Source of the DNA: Brevibacillus sp051967035
GTDB taxonomy: Bacteria; Bacillota; Bacilli; Brevibacillales; Brevibacillaceae
DNA length: 64,000 nt
Assembly: GCF_051967035.1 (NCBI RefSeq)
Contig: NZ_JBQCKK010000002.1
Span: 124,001-188,000 of the forward strand
Direction: 5' to 3'
Part shown: piece after piece, positions 50,661-59,484 of the stretch
Layout of the letters: every line of letters begins with the position of its first letter
How positions within the stretch are numbered: the stretch's first letter is position 1
Notes under the pieces: model-generated
Databases searched by the model: none
Seen by the model: the letters and a program-made list of their open reading frames with translations, nothing else
What the model was told of the DNA's origin: nothing
Program-made: the position numbers and the translations under genes

Positions 50661-51705
50661 ATCACTGGTTCAGCCGCTTTTGGCGGTTGTCATCGGGCTG
50701 TTGATCGGGGCGCTCGTCATCGCTTCGGTAGGGGAATCCATTCTGGGCACCTACCGGGAAATGTGGAAAGGGGCCTTCGGCAGCTTCTACTTTTTCACCG
50801 CTACCTTGGCGCGAGCGACGCCGATCATGCTGATCGCCTTGGGGCTGTCGCTTGCTTTTCGGGCGGGAGTGTTCAACCTGGGGGCAGAAGGACAGATGGT
50901 GCTCGGGGCGATCAGCGCTACGCTGGTGGCGATCTATTTGCCCGCACCGGGAATCGTGAAGCTGGTGGCTGCGATTCTCACGGGAATGGCGGCAGGCGGT
51001 TTGTGGGCGCTGCTGCCGGGCTTTATGGAGGCGAGATTCCGCATACCGCTGCTCATCTCCACCTTGCTGTTCAACTATATCGCCGTGTTGTTCGCAAGCT
51101 ATCTGGTCACCGAGCCGTTTCGCGACCGCAGCGGTTCGGCGGCGCTGGCGCAGACGGTCATGCTCGATAAAAGCGTCTGGCTGCCCAAGCTGTTTGCGGG
51201 GATGAGCGTGCACGCAGGCTTTTTGTTTGCCATCGTCGGTGCCGTGATCCTGTTTTGGGTGATTCGCTTTACGCCGTTTGGCTATGAAGTGAAAATGCTG
51301 GGACAAAACCCGCTGTTTGCCCGGTACGGGGGGATCAACGGCGTTCGCGTCATGCTGACGGGCATGTTCGCGAGCGGCGGATTGGCGGGTCTGGCCGGAA
51401 CGGTCGAGGTGCTGGGAGCGCACTATCGGTTTGTCGACGGCGCTTTGACCGTGCCGAACTTCGCCTGGACAGGGCTGATGGCCACGCTTTTGGCGAACGC
51501 CCATCCGGTGGGTGTCGTGTTTACCTCGATTCTGCTGGCTGCATTCCAGACGGGAGCGATGGGCGTGGAGCGCAACACAGAGGTGCCGTTGGAGCTGGCC
51601 AGCGTGATTTCAGCGGTGCTGATCCTGTTTATCTCGGCTAAATTCAGCTACGACTGGTGGAAACAGCGAAAAGCAAAAGGGGGAGAATCTCATGGAGCTG
51701 CTTGA
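50635..51705 (+). CDS. Nucleoside-type ABC transporter permease (first)
   Basis: Membrane subunit of 356 residues with about nine hydrophobic segments, matching NupP/YufP-like permeases. The RAGVFNLGAEGQMVLGAI motif near residue 80 and the GYEVKMLGQNPLFARYGGI segment near 220, the ATPase-contact region, are characteristic. The start overlaps the ATPase gene and the end overlaps the second permease gene, so the three are translationally coupled. Confidence 0.92.
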   Translation: MAAIKELGKSLVQPLLAVVIGLLIGALVIASVGESILGTYREMWKGAFGSFYFFTATLARATPIMLIALGLSLAFRAGVFNLGAEGQMVLGAISATLVAIYLPAPGIVKLVAAILTGMAAGGLWALLPGFMEARFRIPLLISTLLFNYIAVLFASYLVTEPFRDRSGSAALAQTVMLDKSVWLPKLFAGMSVHAGFLFAIVGAVILFWVIRFTPFGYEVKMLGQNPLFARYGGINGVRVMLTGMFASGGLAGLAGTVEVLGAHYRFVDGALTVPNFAWTGLMATLLANAHPVGVVFTSILLAAFQTGAMGVERNTEVPLELASVISAVLILFISAKFSYDWWKQRKAKGGESHGAA

Positions 51706-52606
51706 TTGGTCCCTCGTCAGTTCTACCATTCGGATGGTGACGCCGATTTTGCTCGCGGCATTGGGGGGAGCGCTGTGCGCGCGGGTTGGCATTTTCAATG
51801 TAGGGCTGGAAGGCATGGTGCTCGTTGGCGCCTTTTCTGCCATCGTCGGCAATCACGTTACCGGGAATCTGTTTCTCGCAATCTTGCTCGCGGCGCTGAT
51901 GAGCGTTCTGTTTTCCCTGCTGTTTGCCTATATGACGATCAAGCTGAAAGCAAACGAGATCGTCGTCGGGGTGGCAATCAATTTCCTTGCGCTCGGTCTG
52001 ACGACGTTTGCGCTGCGGGCGATTTTTGGCGTCAAGGGAGCGTTTTACGATAAGGACATGGCAGGCTTGCCGAAGTGGGACATTCCGGGGGTGCAGCACA
52101 TTCCCGTCGTGGGCGAGGTCGTATCGGGGCATTCGCCGCTCGTCTACTTTGCGTTTGTGGCCGCGATTGCGCTCTATTTGTTCTTTTCCAGGACGGTGAC
52201 CGGCTTCCGGGTTCTCGCCGTCGGTTCCAATCCGGTGGCTGCCCGCAGTCTCGGGTTGAAGGTAGCAGGCTTGCAGGTGCTCGCGATCGTCCTGTGCGGC
52301 GCTTTGTGCGGGATTGCCGGAGCGCAGCTTTCTTTGGGGCAAGTGACGATGTTTTCGGAAGGAATGACTGCGGGGCGCGGCTTTATTGCCCTGGTCGCGA
52401 TGATGATGGGGCAGTCTCACCCGCTGGGAATTGTGGCGTCGAGCTTCCTGTTTGGCTTGATGGATGCGCTGAGCATTCGTCTGCAAGGCTTCTCGCTTCC
52501 GACGCAGTTTACCTCGATGCTGCCGTATGTGCTCACGGTGGTGGCGATGTTCTTCCTGAAGGATCGGATGCAAGGTGCCAGCCATAACCAGCAGAGCACC
52601 CGGTAA
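51692..52606 (+). CDS. Nucleoside-type ABC transporter permease (second)
   Basis: Membrane subunit of 304 residues with eight or nine hydrophobic segments, matching NupQ/YufQ-like permeases. Family features are the ARVGIFNVGLEGMVLVGAFSA motif near residue 28 and GFRVLAVGSNPVAARSLGLKV near 170. It pairs with the preceding permease as a heterodimer. GGGGGAG precedes the ATG inside the upstream gene. The next gene, for a molybdoenzyme, starts 41 bp later. Confidence 0.92.
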   Translation: MELLDWSLVSSTIRMVTPILLAALGGALCARVGIFNVGLEGMVLVGAFSAIVGNHVTGNLFLAILLAALMSVLFSLLFAYMTIKLKANEIVVGVAINFLALGLTTFALRAIFGVKGAFYDKDMAGLPKWDIPGVQHIPVVGEVVSGHSPLVYFAFVAAIALYLFFSRTVTGFRVLAVGSNPVAARSLGLKVAGLQVLAIVLCGALCGIAGAQLSLGQVTMFSEGMTAGRGFIALVAMMMGQSHPLGIVASSFLFGLMDALSIRLQGFSLPTQFTSMLPYVLTVVAMFFLKDRMQGASHNQQSTR

Positions 52607-52647
52607 AAAAGAGGGCGCAGTCAAGAAAGACCAAGGAGGTACGCAAG

Positions 52648-53310
52648 ATGAACAAGGCAGATCGGATCAAGCGAATGAAAGTGCCGGCGGTCGACCCGGC
52701 ATTGGCCAAACGACTTCCGCCCGGGCAAGTATTGACAGAGCGCTTCCCTATTTTGCACGAGGGCGAAGTGCCGACCTACGACATGAAGGACTGGACGCTG
52801 CGCGTGTTTGGCGAGGTCGACCGGGAAGTTACGCTCCACTACGAACAGCTCATGGCAATGCCGCAGGTGACGGTGACGAGCGACATTCACTGCGTGACGC
52901 GCTGGTCGCGGTTCGACAATGCGTTTACAGGCGTGCGCTTCCGCGATTTTTTGCAGGCCATCGGTGTCGTGCCCGCTGCGCCCTACGTCATGCTGCACGG
53001 CGATCACGATTACACGGCGAATGTGCCATTGGCTGACCTGATGCGCGACCATGTGCTGTTGGCCCATTCCTTTGACGGGGAGCCGCTGACGGACAAGCAC
53101 GGCTGGCCGCTGCGCCTGGTCGTCCCGCACCTGTATTTCTGGAAAAGCGTGAAGTGGCTGCGCGGCATTGAGTTTATGCGCGAAAACAAGCCCGGCTTCT
53201 GGGAGCAAAACGGCTTTCACCTGATCGCAGACCCGTTCCGCGAAGAGCGGTTCTCCGGCGAAGCGTTGCCGATCCCGGAAGACGAATGGGAGAAAAAGGA
53301 GTTTGATTGA
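52648..53310 (+). CDS. Sulfite oxidase-family molybdopterin oxidoreductase (YuiH-like)
   Basis: Small molybdoenzyme of 220 residues in the sulfite oxidase fold family, like B. subtilis YuiH. Cys in the DIHCVTRWSRFDNAFTGV block near residue 91 is the molybdenum ligand. PLRLVVPHLYFWKSVKWLRGIEF near 150 completes the cofactor site. No signal peptide or twin-arginine motif is present, so it acts in the cytoplasm, unlike MsrP/YedY. CAAGGAGG precedes the ATG. Its place between an importer and a nucleoside phosphorylase is unusual. Family members oxidise sulfite or reduce sulfoxides; the substrate here is unknown. Confidence 0.9.
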   Translation: MNKADRIKRMKVPAVDPALAKRLPPGQVLTERFPILHEGEVPTYDMKDWTLRVFGEVDREVTLHYEQLMAMPQVTVTSDIHCVTRWSRFDNAFTGVRFRDFLQAIGVVPAAPYVMLHGDHDYTANVPLADLMRDHVLLAHSFDGEPLTDKHGWPLRLVVPHLYFWKSVKWLRGIEFMRENKPGFWEQNGFHLIADPFREERFSGEALPIPEDEWEKKEFD

Positions 53311-53311
53311 G

Positions 53312-54037
53312 ATGCTGACCAATCTGAAAGTAGACCCGGAACAGCTGCCCAAACGCGTCATCGTCTGCGGCGATCCGAAACGCGCTGCCTTGATCGCCTC
53401 CAAGCTGGAGGACACGCGGCAAATCGGGGAAAATCGCGAGTACCACAGCTATGCCGGAAGCTGGAGAGGCACGGAGGTAGCGGTAGTCAGCCACGGCGTC
53501 GGTTCGCCGGGAGCGGCCGTGTGCTTCGAGGAGCTGGCGAAGGGTGGCGTACAGGTCATCATCCGCGTCGGGACGGCGGGATCGTATCAGCAAGAAATCG
53601 GGCCGGGCAGCCTCGTCATCAGCTCGGCTGTTGTGCGCCAGGACGGGCTTACGAGCCAGCTGGTTCCGCCCGGTTTCCCGGCTGTCGCCAATCGCCGCGT
53701 GGTAGATGCGCTCGTGCAAGCAGCAAAGGCGCACGAGTCGGGGCTGAATGTAACGGAAGGCATCACGCTGACGCTCGATGTTTTCTACAGCGGCGTTCTG
53801 GAATTTCCGCACAAGCTGTACCAAAAAGCAGGGGTGTTGGCTGTCGAGATGGAAAACGCCGCGCTGTTCGTCATTGCCGCGCTGCGGGGCATGAAGGCCG
53901 GGTCGATCCTCGCGATTGACGGCTACGCCGATGCCGATTTGCTCGCCTCGTACAACCCGCACACAGAGACGGTGGCCAAAGCGATTGAAGCCGAGGCGCA
54001 GATTGCGCTGGACGCGCTGGTGTCCGTTTCCGCGTAA
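53312..54037 (+). CDS. Nucleoside phosphorylase (uridine phosphorylase-like, PNP/UDP family)
   Basis: Cytoplasmic enzyme of 241 residues that splits a nucleoside with phosphate into base and pentose-1-phosphate. The NP-I fold is marked by PKRVIVCGDPKRAALIASKL near residue 16, GVGSPGAAVCFEEL with the phosphate-binding region near 65, RVGTAGSYQ near 85, and GVLAVEMENAALFVIAAL near 170 with the ribose-contacting Met-Glu. The start ATG 53312 is 10 bases after AAGGAG. It overlaps no gene but follows the molybdoenzyme stop by one base. Base specificity cannot be fixed by eye. Confidence 0.9.
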   Translation: MLTNLKVDPEQLPKRVIVCGDPKRAALIASKLEDTRQIGENREYHSYAGSWRGTEVAVVSHGVGSPGAAVCFEELAKGGVQVIIRVGTAGSYQQEIGPGSLVISSAVVRQDGLTSQLVPPGFPAVANRRVVDALVQAAKAHESGLNVTEGITLTLDVFYSGVLEFPHKLYQKAGVLAVEMENAALFVIAALRGMKAGSILAIDGYADADLLASYNPHTETVAKAIEAEAQIALDALVSVSA

Positions 54038-54046
54038 AACGGAAGC

Positions 54047-54083
54047 AAGCCCGGGACGATGAGAAGTCCCGGGCTTTTTCTTT
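54047..54083 (+). terminator. Rho-independent terminator of the SAM-regulated operon
   Basis: AAGCCCGGGAC and GTCCCGGGCTT form a perfect stem followed by TTTC and TTTT. Confidence 0.88.
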
Positions 54084-54106
54084 TGCCGTATGCCGTACGA
54101 CAGCCG

Positions 54107-54433
54107 CTATTCTTCATTGAAGCGATCCAGCATCGAGATCGTGTCGATCAGGTGGTTGTTGAAAATTTGCCGGGCAACGCTGAGCAGCTCAATAATCATC
54201 GGATCGCGCAAGGAATACGTCACCTTGTTTCCGTCCTTGGTGCCGTACACGATGTTGTTGTTGCGCAAAATGGCGAGCTGCTGGGACACGGCCGAGCCTT
54301 CGCTGCCGATGAGCGTTTGCAGCTCGTTCACGTTTTTGTCTCCCTCCGCCAATAGCTCCAGAATCCGAATCCGCAGGGGATGGCCCAGTGCTTTGAAGAA
54401 ATTCGCTTTAAATTGCTGTAGCTCCAAATTCAA
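54107..54433 (-). CDS. ArsR/SmtB family transcriptional regulator
   Basis: Winged-helix repressor of 108 residues: FFKALGHPLRIRILELLAEGDKNVNELQTLIGSEGSAVSQQLAILR covers the DNA-binding domain. The usual metal-binding ELCVC motif is absent (the helix reads NVNELQTLIG), so it probably senses something other than arsenic, perhaps a redox or sulfur signal. The start is TTG 54433 with GGAGGAA 8 bases upstream. It lies 24 bp downstream of sulP in the same direction and likely represses its own operon through the palindrome at 56234-56261. Confidence 0.9.
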   Translation of the reverse strand: MNLELQQFKANFFKALGHPLRIRILELLAEGDKNVNELQTLIGSEGSAVSQQLAILRNNNIVYGTKDGNKVTYSLRDPMIIELLSVARQIFNNHLIDTISMLDRFNEE

Positions 54434-54457
54434 TAGCAGGTTCCTCCGATCTTTTCG

Positions 54458-56212
54458 TCATATCGACGTGTGGGTTGTTTGCTGCACGCCAACCGTTTGC
54501 GACTGAGGATCAGCGAGATTCGCGCATTCCCGGAAGGCAAAGTGCTGGCAGCCCAGACATTTGCCGACGTCCACCCGGCGCAGGGCGTACGCGATTGCCT
54601 CTCCGGTGTGGTCGAAAAAGTGCGCCTCGCCGATGAGCGCATAAAGGCCCGTGCGCTGCAAAATTTGTTTCGGGGCGTTTTGGAGTCCTGACACGAGTAC
54701 CGTTGTGCCCTGGCTCATGCACTGTTTCACGATCCGCGACAAATTGGCTTCGCCTGTCATGTCCAGAAACGGTACTTTGCCCATCCGTAGCAATAATACT
54801 TTTGGCTGATGCTGCAACGTGTTCGCAAGCGAGCTTTCGAACAGATCGGCATCCCCGAAAAAGAGCGGTCCCTCAATCGTGTAGATGCTGATTTGCGGGC
54901 AATCGTGCTGGGACGTCACCATGTGGGGCGTGACCTTCTCATGCTTCAAGGAAGGGTCAGGCAATACTTTGGCTACTCGCAGGCTTTCGCGCGTCCTTTT
55001 GATAAACAGCAGCACGGCCAGTACCAGCCCGACCTCGACGGCGGTAGTCAGATTCGTAAACACAGTCAGCAGAAAAGTAATCAGCAGCACGAGAGAGTCG
55101 CTCGTCCGTGCTTTCAGGATGTGCGCAAATTCCTTGCGCTCACTCATGTTCCAGGCGACCAGCATCAGAATCGGCGCCATGCTCGCCAAAGGAATGTGCG
55201 AGGCGTAAGGAGCAAGCAGGACGAGAATGAGCAGGACGACGATGCCGTGGACGATTCCGGACACAGGGGAGGTCGCTCCGCTGCGGATATTCGTTGCGGT
55301 TCTGGCAATCGCGCCTGTAGCGGGAATTCCCCCGAACAGCGGCGTCACCATGTTGGCGATGCCTTGCCCGATCAGCTCCTGGTTGCTGTTGTGGCGACTG
55401 CGTGTCATGCCATCCGCAACAACCGCAGACAGCAAAGACTCTATCGCTCCTAGTATAGCAATGATGAAGGCCGGACTCAGCAGTTTTTGGACGCGCTCCA
55501 GCGTGATTTCAGGAAAATGAAAGCTGGGCAGCGCGCTGGGAATCTCTCCGAAGGTCGAACCGATCGTCGCGACTTTTCCTTCAAACAAGAGGAAGGCAAC
55601 GACACTGGAGATGACCAGGCCGACGAGCGAGCCTGGGACATTTCGCACGAAGCGCGGCGTGATTAAAATAATGGCGAGACTCAAAACGGCCGTCGCTACG
55701 CTGTACAAGCTGGTGGTATCGAGGTGAACGGCGACTTCCTTCATGTTGGACAAAAAGTCCTCATGCCGCTGCACTTGCGACAGACCGAGGAAATTGGCGA
55801 TCTGCCCCGTAAAAATGATGACGGCAATCCCGGCGGTAAATCCGATGGTGACGGGGCGGGGGATGAATGTGATTAGCCCGCCAAGCCTGAACAGTCCCAT
55901 CAGGACGAGGAGAATCCCGGCCATGAAGCCCGCCAGCAGCAAATTCTCATAGCCGTACTGCATGACGATGGCAAACAAAATCGGGATAAAGGCCCCGGTC
56001 GGCCCGCCGATCTGGTAGCGGGAGCCGCCAAAGAGCGAGATGAGCGTACCGGCGATGATGGTGGTGTAAATCCCGTACTCCGGTTTGACGCCTGAGGCGA
56101 TCGCGAACGCCATGCCAAGCGGAATTGCGATAATCCCTACGATTAGTCCTGACACGCAGTCTTTTTTGAATGCTTGCGTATTGTAGCCCTGAAATCTAGC
56201 GGCCCACTTCAT
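54458..56212 (-). CDS. SulP family anion transporter with STAS domain
   Basis: Membrane transporter of 584 residues. The SulP core (residues ~1-400) begins DCVSGLIVGIIAIPLGMAFAIASGVKPEYGIYT and has ten or more membrane segments. A STAS domain (~440-550) includes PQISIYTIEGPLFFGDAD and KVPFLDMTGEANL. The last ~50 residues carry CLGCQHFAFREC, an unusual Cys cluster. SulP proteins move sulfate, bicarbonate or other anions; the substrate is not shown. The start 56212 follows AAGAAGGG; an in-frame ATG at 56272 would overlap the promoter. Co-transcribed with the arsR-type gene. Confidence 0.93.
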   Translation of the reverse strand: MKWAARFQGYNTQAFKKDCVSGLIVGIIAIPLGMAFAIASGVKPEYGIYTTIIAGTLISLFGGSRYQIGGPTGAFIPILFAIVMQYGYENLLLAGFMAGILLVLMGLFRLGGLITFIPRPVTIGFTAGIAVIIFTGQIANFLGLSQVQRHEDFLSNMKEVAVHLDTTSLYSVATAVLSLAIILITPRFVRNVPGSLVGLVISSVVAFLLFEGKVATIGSTFGEIPSALPSFHFPEITLERVQKLLSPAFIIAILGAIESLLSAVVADGMTRSRHNSNQELIGQGIANMVTPLFGGIPATGAIARTATNIRSGATSPVSGIVHGIVVLLILVLLAPYASHIPLASMAPILMLVAWNMSERKEFAHILKARTSDSLVLLITFLLTVFTNLTTAVEVGLVLAVLLFIKRTRESLRVAKVLPDPSLKHEKVTPHMVTSQHDCPQISIYTIEGPLFFGDADLFESSLANTLQHQPKVLLLRMGKVPFLDMTGEANLSRIVKQCMSQGTTVLVSGLQNAPKQILQRTGLYALIGEAHFFDHTGEAIAYALRRVDVGKCLGCQHFAFRECANLADPQSQTVGVQQTTHTSI

Positions 56213-56233
56213 GGTAGCAACCCTTCTTTTCGT

Positions 56234-56261
56234 ATATTCGAATATTTGATTATTTGAATAT
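56234..56261. promoter_or_regulatory. Operator of the sulP-arsR operon
   Basis: ATATTCGAAT and ATTTGAATAT form an inverted repeat (9 of 10) with 8 bp between, just downstream of the -10. AT-rich repeats of this shape are typical ArsR-family operators. Confidence 0.6.
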
Positions 56262-56267
56262 AGATGG

Positions 56268-56297
56268 ATCATACTCCTGCTCGGCGATGTCCGTCAA
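56268..56297 (-). promoter_or_regulatory. sulP promoter
   Basis: Read leftward, TTGACG and TATGAT are separated by 18 bp. Transcription would start at the edge of the operator. Confidence 0.65.
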
Positions 56298-56439
56298 TGG
56301 CATCCTTACAGGAACATGGCCCTTTTTGGCAAGCGATCCGTAGAAGGAGGCATAGCAGCGGGAAAAAGTGGCCGAGGCGAAGGGAACAGCAGCCTGACGC
56401 AGCAGAGCCGATGCCCGCCGTGCTTTTGGAGTATGGCTC

Positions 56440-56468
56440 TTGACGGAATGGAAGACACATGCCAGATT
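56440..56468 (+). promoter_or_regulatory. Possible promoter of the phosphodiesterase gene
   Basis: TTGACG-N17-CAGATT lies ~130 bp before the gene. The -10 is poor. The remaining sequence in 56298-56596 has no supportable gene. Confidence 0.3.
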
Positions 56469-56596
56469 GGAAAGAAAAGCAGCCTTCCCGTCATGCTCGG
56501 GCGGACAACGAAGGTCGAAGCACAGTAACATGCGACTGCCAAAGGCAGCAAGCTGTGAAGACAGCGGAGCGGTACGGAAAGAGAGGGGCGCGCGAT

Positions 56597-57316
56597 ATGA
56601 ACATATGTATGGCCCATCGAGGCTGGTCGGGCAAAGCACCGGAAAATACGCTGGCTGCGATTCAACTGGCGCTGGCCGAGCCTGCGATCCAGGCGATGGA
56701 GATTGACGTCCAGTTGACGCGTGACGGTGTTCCGGTCCTGATTCACGATTTTACGCTGGAGCGCACGACGAACGGAAGCGGGCTGGTTAAAGACCACACG
56801 CTTGCGGAGCTGCGCCGGCTCGATGCCGGCAAATGGTTCGACGAGAGGTTTGCAGGCGAAAAAATCCCGACGCTGGCGGAAGCGCTGGCTGCGGTCAAGG
56901 GCCGCTGCACGCTGAACATCGAGTTGAAGGCGACGAGCGACATGTACCCGGGGATTGCGGAAAAGGTGCTGGCGCTGGTGGAGCAGTACGGAATGAAGCA
57001 GGAAGTGTATGTGACGTCGTTTGACCACGAACTGATTCGCCACGTGCGCATGCTCGACCAGGAGGTACAGACGGGGCTGATCGTCTACGGCCGTCCCGTG
57101 CTCATGCTGGAGCAGATCGAGGCGGCAGGTGCCAGCATCCTGTCCATGGGCTATCCGTACCTGACGCGAGAGCTGGCGGTGGCGGCGATCGAAAAAGGCT
57201 TCAAGGTCGTAGCCTGGACGCTGGATGAGCCAGCGCACATCCGGGAAGTCATGTCCTGGCATCCCGAGGTGCAGATTTGCACCAACCATCCTGACCGGAT
57301 GCTGACACTGGGCTAA
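56597..57316 (+). CDS. Glycerophosphodiester phosphodiesterase
   Basis: Hydrolyses glycerophosphodiesters to glycerol-3-phosphate and an alcohol. The 239-residue protein has the GDPD barrel signature: catalytic His in CMAHRGWSGKAPENTL near residue 7, MEIDVQLTRDGVPVLIHDFTLERTT with metal ligands and the second His near 50, and NIELK near 110. No signal peptide is seen, so it is a cytoplasmic UgpQ-like enzyme. The start ATG 56597 follows GAGAGGGG. It stands alone between sulP (divergent) and a terminator. Confidence 0.94.
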   Translation: MNICMAHRGWSGKAPENTLAAIQLALAEPAIQAMEIDVQLTRDGVPVLIHDFTLERTTNGSGLVKDHTLAELRRLDAGKWFDERFAGEKIPTLAEALAAVKGRCTLNIELKATSDMYPGIAEKVLALVEQYGMKQEVYVTSFDHELIRHVRMLDQEVQTGLIVYGRPVLMLEQIEAAGASILSMGYPYLTRELAVAAIEKGFKVVAWTLDEPAHIREVMSWHPEVQICTNHPDRMLTLG

Positions 57317-57328
57317 GCGAGCATGATG

Positions 57329-57367
57329 AAAAAGCCGTCGGGGCGAATCGGTCCCGACGGCTTTTTG
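57329..57367. terminator. Bidirectional terminator
   Basis: AAAAAGCCGTCGGG and CCCGACGGCTTTTT form a perfect stem between two convergent genes. Confidence 0.9.
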
Positions 57368-57383
57368 CACGTTTTCGTTGCGG

Positions 57384-59372
57384 CTATATTTTGAATCGGC
57401 TCACATGCGATTGCAGCTCTTCTGCGATTCGTGCCAGGGAAGCAGCAGAGGAGTTCACTTCCTCCATGGCAGCCAGTTGTTCCTCGGTGGCGGCGGATAC
57501 GCTCTGCGTACCGTCTGCCGAGTTTTCAGCGACTTCCTCAATGACGCTGACCAATTCCACGACTTTCTCGGTTCCGGCAGACATCTGTTCGGAGTACGTC
57601 TTCACTTCCTGGATTTGGCTCGCTACTTGCGCGACCGCATCCTGAATCTGCTCGAACGATTTTCCGGCGTTGTTCACGACTGTCAGGCCGATGGCGACTT
57701 CCTTGGTGCCGTGCTCCATCGACAGCACAGCCTGATTGGATTCCTGCTGAATCGTGGTAATCAGTTCTTTGATCTGTTGCGCCGACTGGGCGGACTGCTC
57801 CGCCAGCTTGCGTACCTCGTCTGCGACCACGGCGAATCCGCGACCTTGCTCGCCCGCTCTGGCGGCTTCGATGGCAGCGTTGAGCGCGAGCAGGTTGGTT
57901 TGCTCCGCGATGGCGGTGATGACCTGGACGATTTGCCCGATTTCCTGCGAGCTGTTCCCCAGTCGTTTGACGATATCCGCAATGTTGCCGACTGTATTCT
58001 CGATGGACTGCATCTGGCTGATGACGATTTGCAGCGCCTCGTTGCCTTCTACGGCGATCCGCGAAGCGCTCATGGCTGATTCATCGGCATAGTGGGCATT
58101 CGAGGCTACCTGCTGTGCCCCTTGTGACACCCCTTGCATGGCATGGACGCTGTCTTCTACGCTTCGGACCTGTCTTTCCGCGCCGTAGGCCACTTCCTGA
58201 ATCGTAATGGCGATTTGTTCTGTCGCCTTGCTGGTATGCTCCGCATTCACCGACAGTTCCTCTGCCGAAGAAGCGAGATCCGTAGCCGTATCGTTGACCT
58301 GCTGAATGATCGTGCGCAGGTTGTGCACCATGGCGTTTACCGACTGGGACAGCTGTCCAACCTCATCCTGCGTTCGGATTTGCAGCGGCTGCACGGTGAG
58401 TTCGCCCTCGGAAATACGGTTGGCGACAGCAGCCACATCGACAATCGGGCGGGTGATTTGGCGGGAAATCGCATACGCGATGGCGGTCACGGCAGCGACT
58501 ACGCCAAAAACGATGAGCATGACATTGTTGCTGACGGAAGAAACGGCAGATGTGATGGATTCAACCGGAATATGTAGATAAAGGCCAAAGTTCGTTTTGG
58601 GAATCGGGGAGTACGTGACGACGTATTCCTTGCCTTGATCGGAGTAGCTGTAGGAGCCTTTTTCTGCTTTGTCTGCGTTCAAAATATCCACCAGCGGCTG
58701 GGGCAGAGCCGATTCCGCAAGCGGCTTTCCGATCAGCTCCTGGTTGGGATGGTATTGAATCTGGTGCTTGTTGTCCACCAGAATCGGGTAACCGTCACTG
58801 CCCACATTCAGATTGGTCAGAAACGTCGAAGAGAACGCATCCATATTGACCAGCCCGGTCAGGACGCCAAGCGCTTCTTTGTTTTTTCCTGTGACAGGAG
58901 CTGCGACAATGATGGAGCGGTTGCCTGTCGTTTTGGCGACCAGAACGTCGGAGAAGCTCGACTTGCCCTGCATGCCGTCCTTGAAAAATTGGCGTTCGCC
59001 AAGGTCGATTCCGACGCTCTTCGGAAACGTATCGGCGGATACTTTTCCGTCGCTACCGATAAACGTATTGCCGTCGTACAGTTTCATTTCGGCGGTAAAT
59101 GTGCGGATAAACTCGTTCTTCGCTGCCGCGTCAGGCGATTGAATATCCGAGGTGCGGGCCAACACCTGAATCTCGGTCATGCGTCGATCCAAATATTGAT
59201 CCATCGCCATCGCTGTACTGGAGGTCAGGTCGACATACGATGCTTTTTGCTTGTCGATCAGGATGGAAGAAAAGCTGTTCGTAATAAACAGCGACACGAC
59301 AGCCAGGGGAATGACGGCAACGGTGAGGAACCAAAGAATCATTTTGTTCCTCAGCTTTCTGAATAAAAACAT
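57384..59372 (-). CDS. Methyl-accepting chemotaxis protein with dCache sensor
   Basis: Chemoreceptor of 662 residues. A first membrane segment (~9-31) and a second (~280-302) bracket a ~250-residue extracellular dCache-type sensor domain containing FFKDGMQGKSSFSDVLVAKTTGNRSIIVAAPV. A HAMP domain (~303-355) and the signalling hairpin follow, with tip sequence around IAEQTNLLALNAAIEAARAG near residue 490 and GRGFAVVADEVRKLAEQSAQ. The start ATG 59372 is used since GAGGAG lies 11 bases upstream; GTG 59384 overlaps that site. Many relatives bind amino acids. Confidence 0.93.
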   Translation of the reverse strand: MFLFRKLRNKMILWFLTVAVIPLAVVSLFITNSFSSILIDKQKASYVDLTSSTAMAMDQYLDRRMTEIQVLARTSDIQSPDAAAKNEFIRTFTAEMKLYDGNTFIGSDGKVSADTFPKSVGIDLGERQFFKDGMQGKSSFSDVLVAKTTGNRSIIVAAPVTGKNKEALGVLTGLVNMDAFSSTFLTNLNVGSDGYPILVDNKHQIQYHPNQELIGKPLAESALPQPLVDILNADKAEKGSYSYSDQGKEYVVTYSPIPKTNFGLYLHIPVESITSAVSSVSNNVMLIVFGVVAAVTAIAYAISRQITRPIVDVAAVANRISEGELTVQPLQIRTQDEVGQLSQSVNAMVHNLRTIIQQVNDTATDLASSAEELSVNAEHTSKATEQIAITIQEVAYGAERQVRSVEDSVHAMQGVSQGAQQVASNAHYADESAMSASRIAVEGNEALQIVISQMQSIENTVGNIADIVKRLGNSSQEIGQIVQVITAIAEQTNLLALNAAIEAARAGEQGRGFAVVADEVRKLAEQSAQSAQQIKELITTIQQESNQAVLSMEHGTKEVAIGLTVVNNAGKSFEQIQDAVAQVASQIQEVKTYSEQMSAGTEKVVELVSVIEEVAENSADGTQSVSAATEEQLAAMEEVNSSAASLARIAEELQSHVSRFKI

Positions 59373-59448
59373 GGGTTTTTCCACTCCTCATTCGTGCTTG
59401 GCAATCTCTTTTTTCCTAGACGTTGTCTGTGCAGGAGAAATGCACAGA

Positions 59449-59476
59449 CAGACTGCCGAGAGGATTCGGCAGTCTG
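59449..59476 (-). terminator. Hairpin after the ggt gene
   Basis: AGACTGCCGA and TCGGCAGTCT flank a six-base loop just past the ggt stop codon. The T tail is poor, so termination efficiency is uncertain. Confidence 0.5.
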
Positions 59477-59484
59477 ACGAGCCA

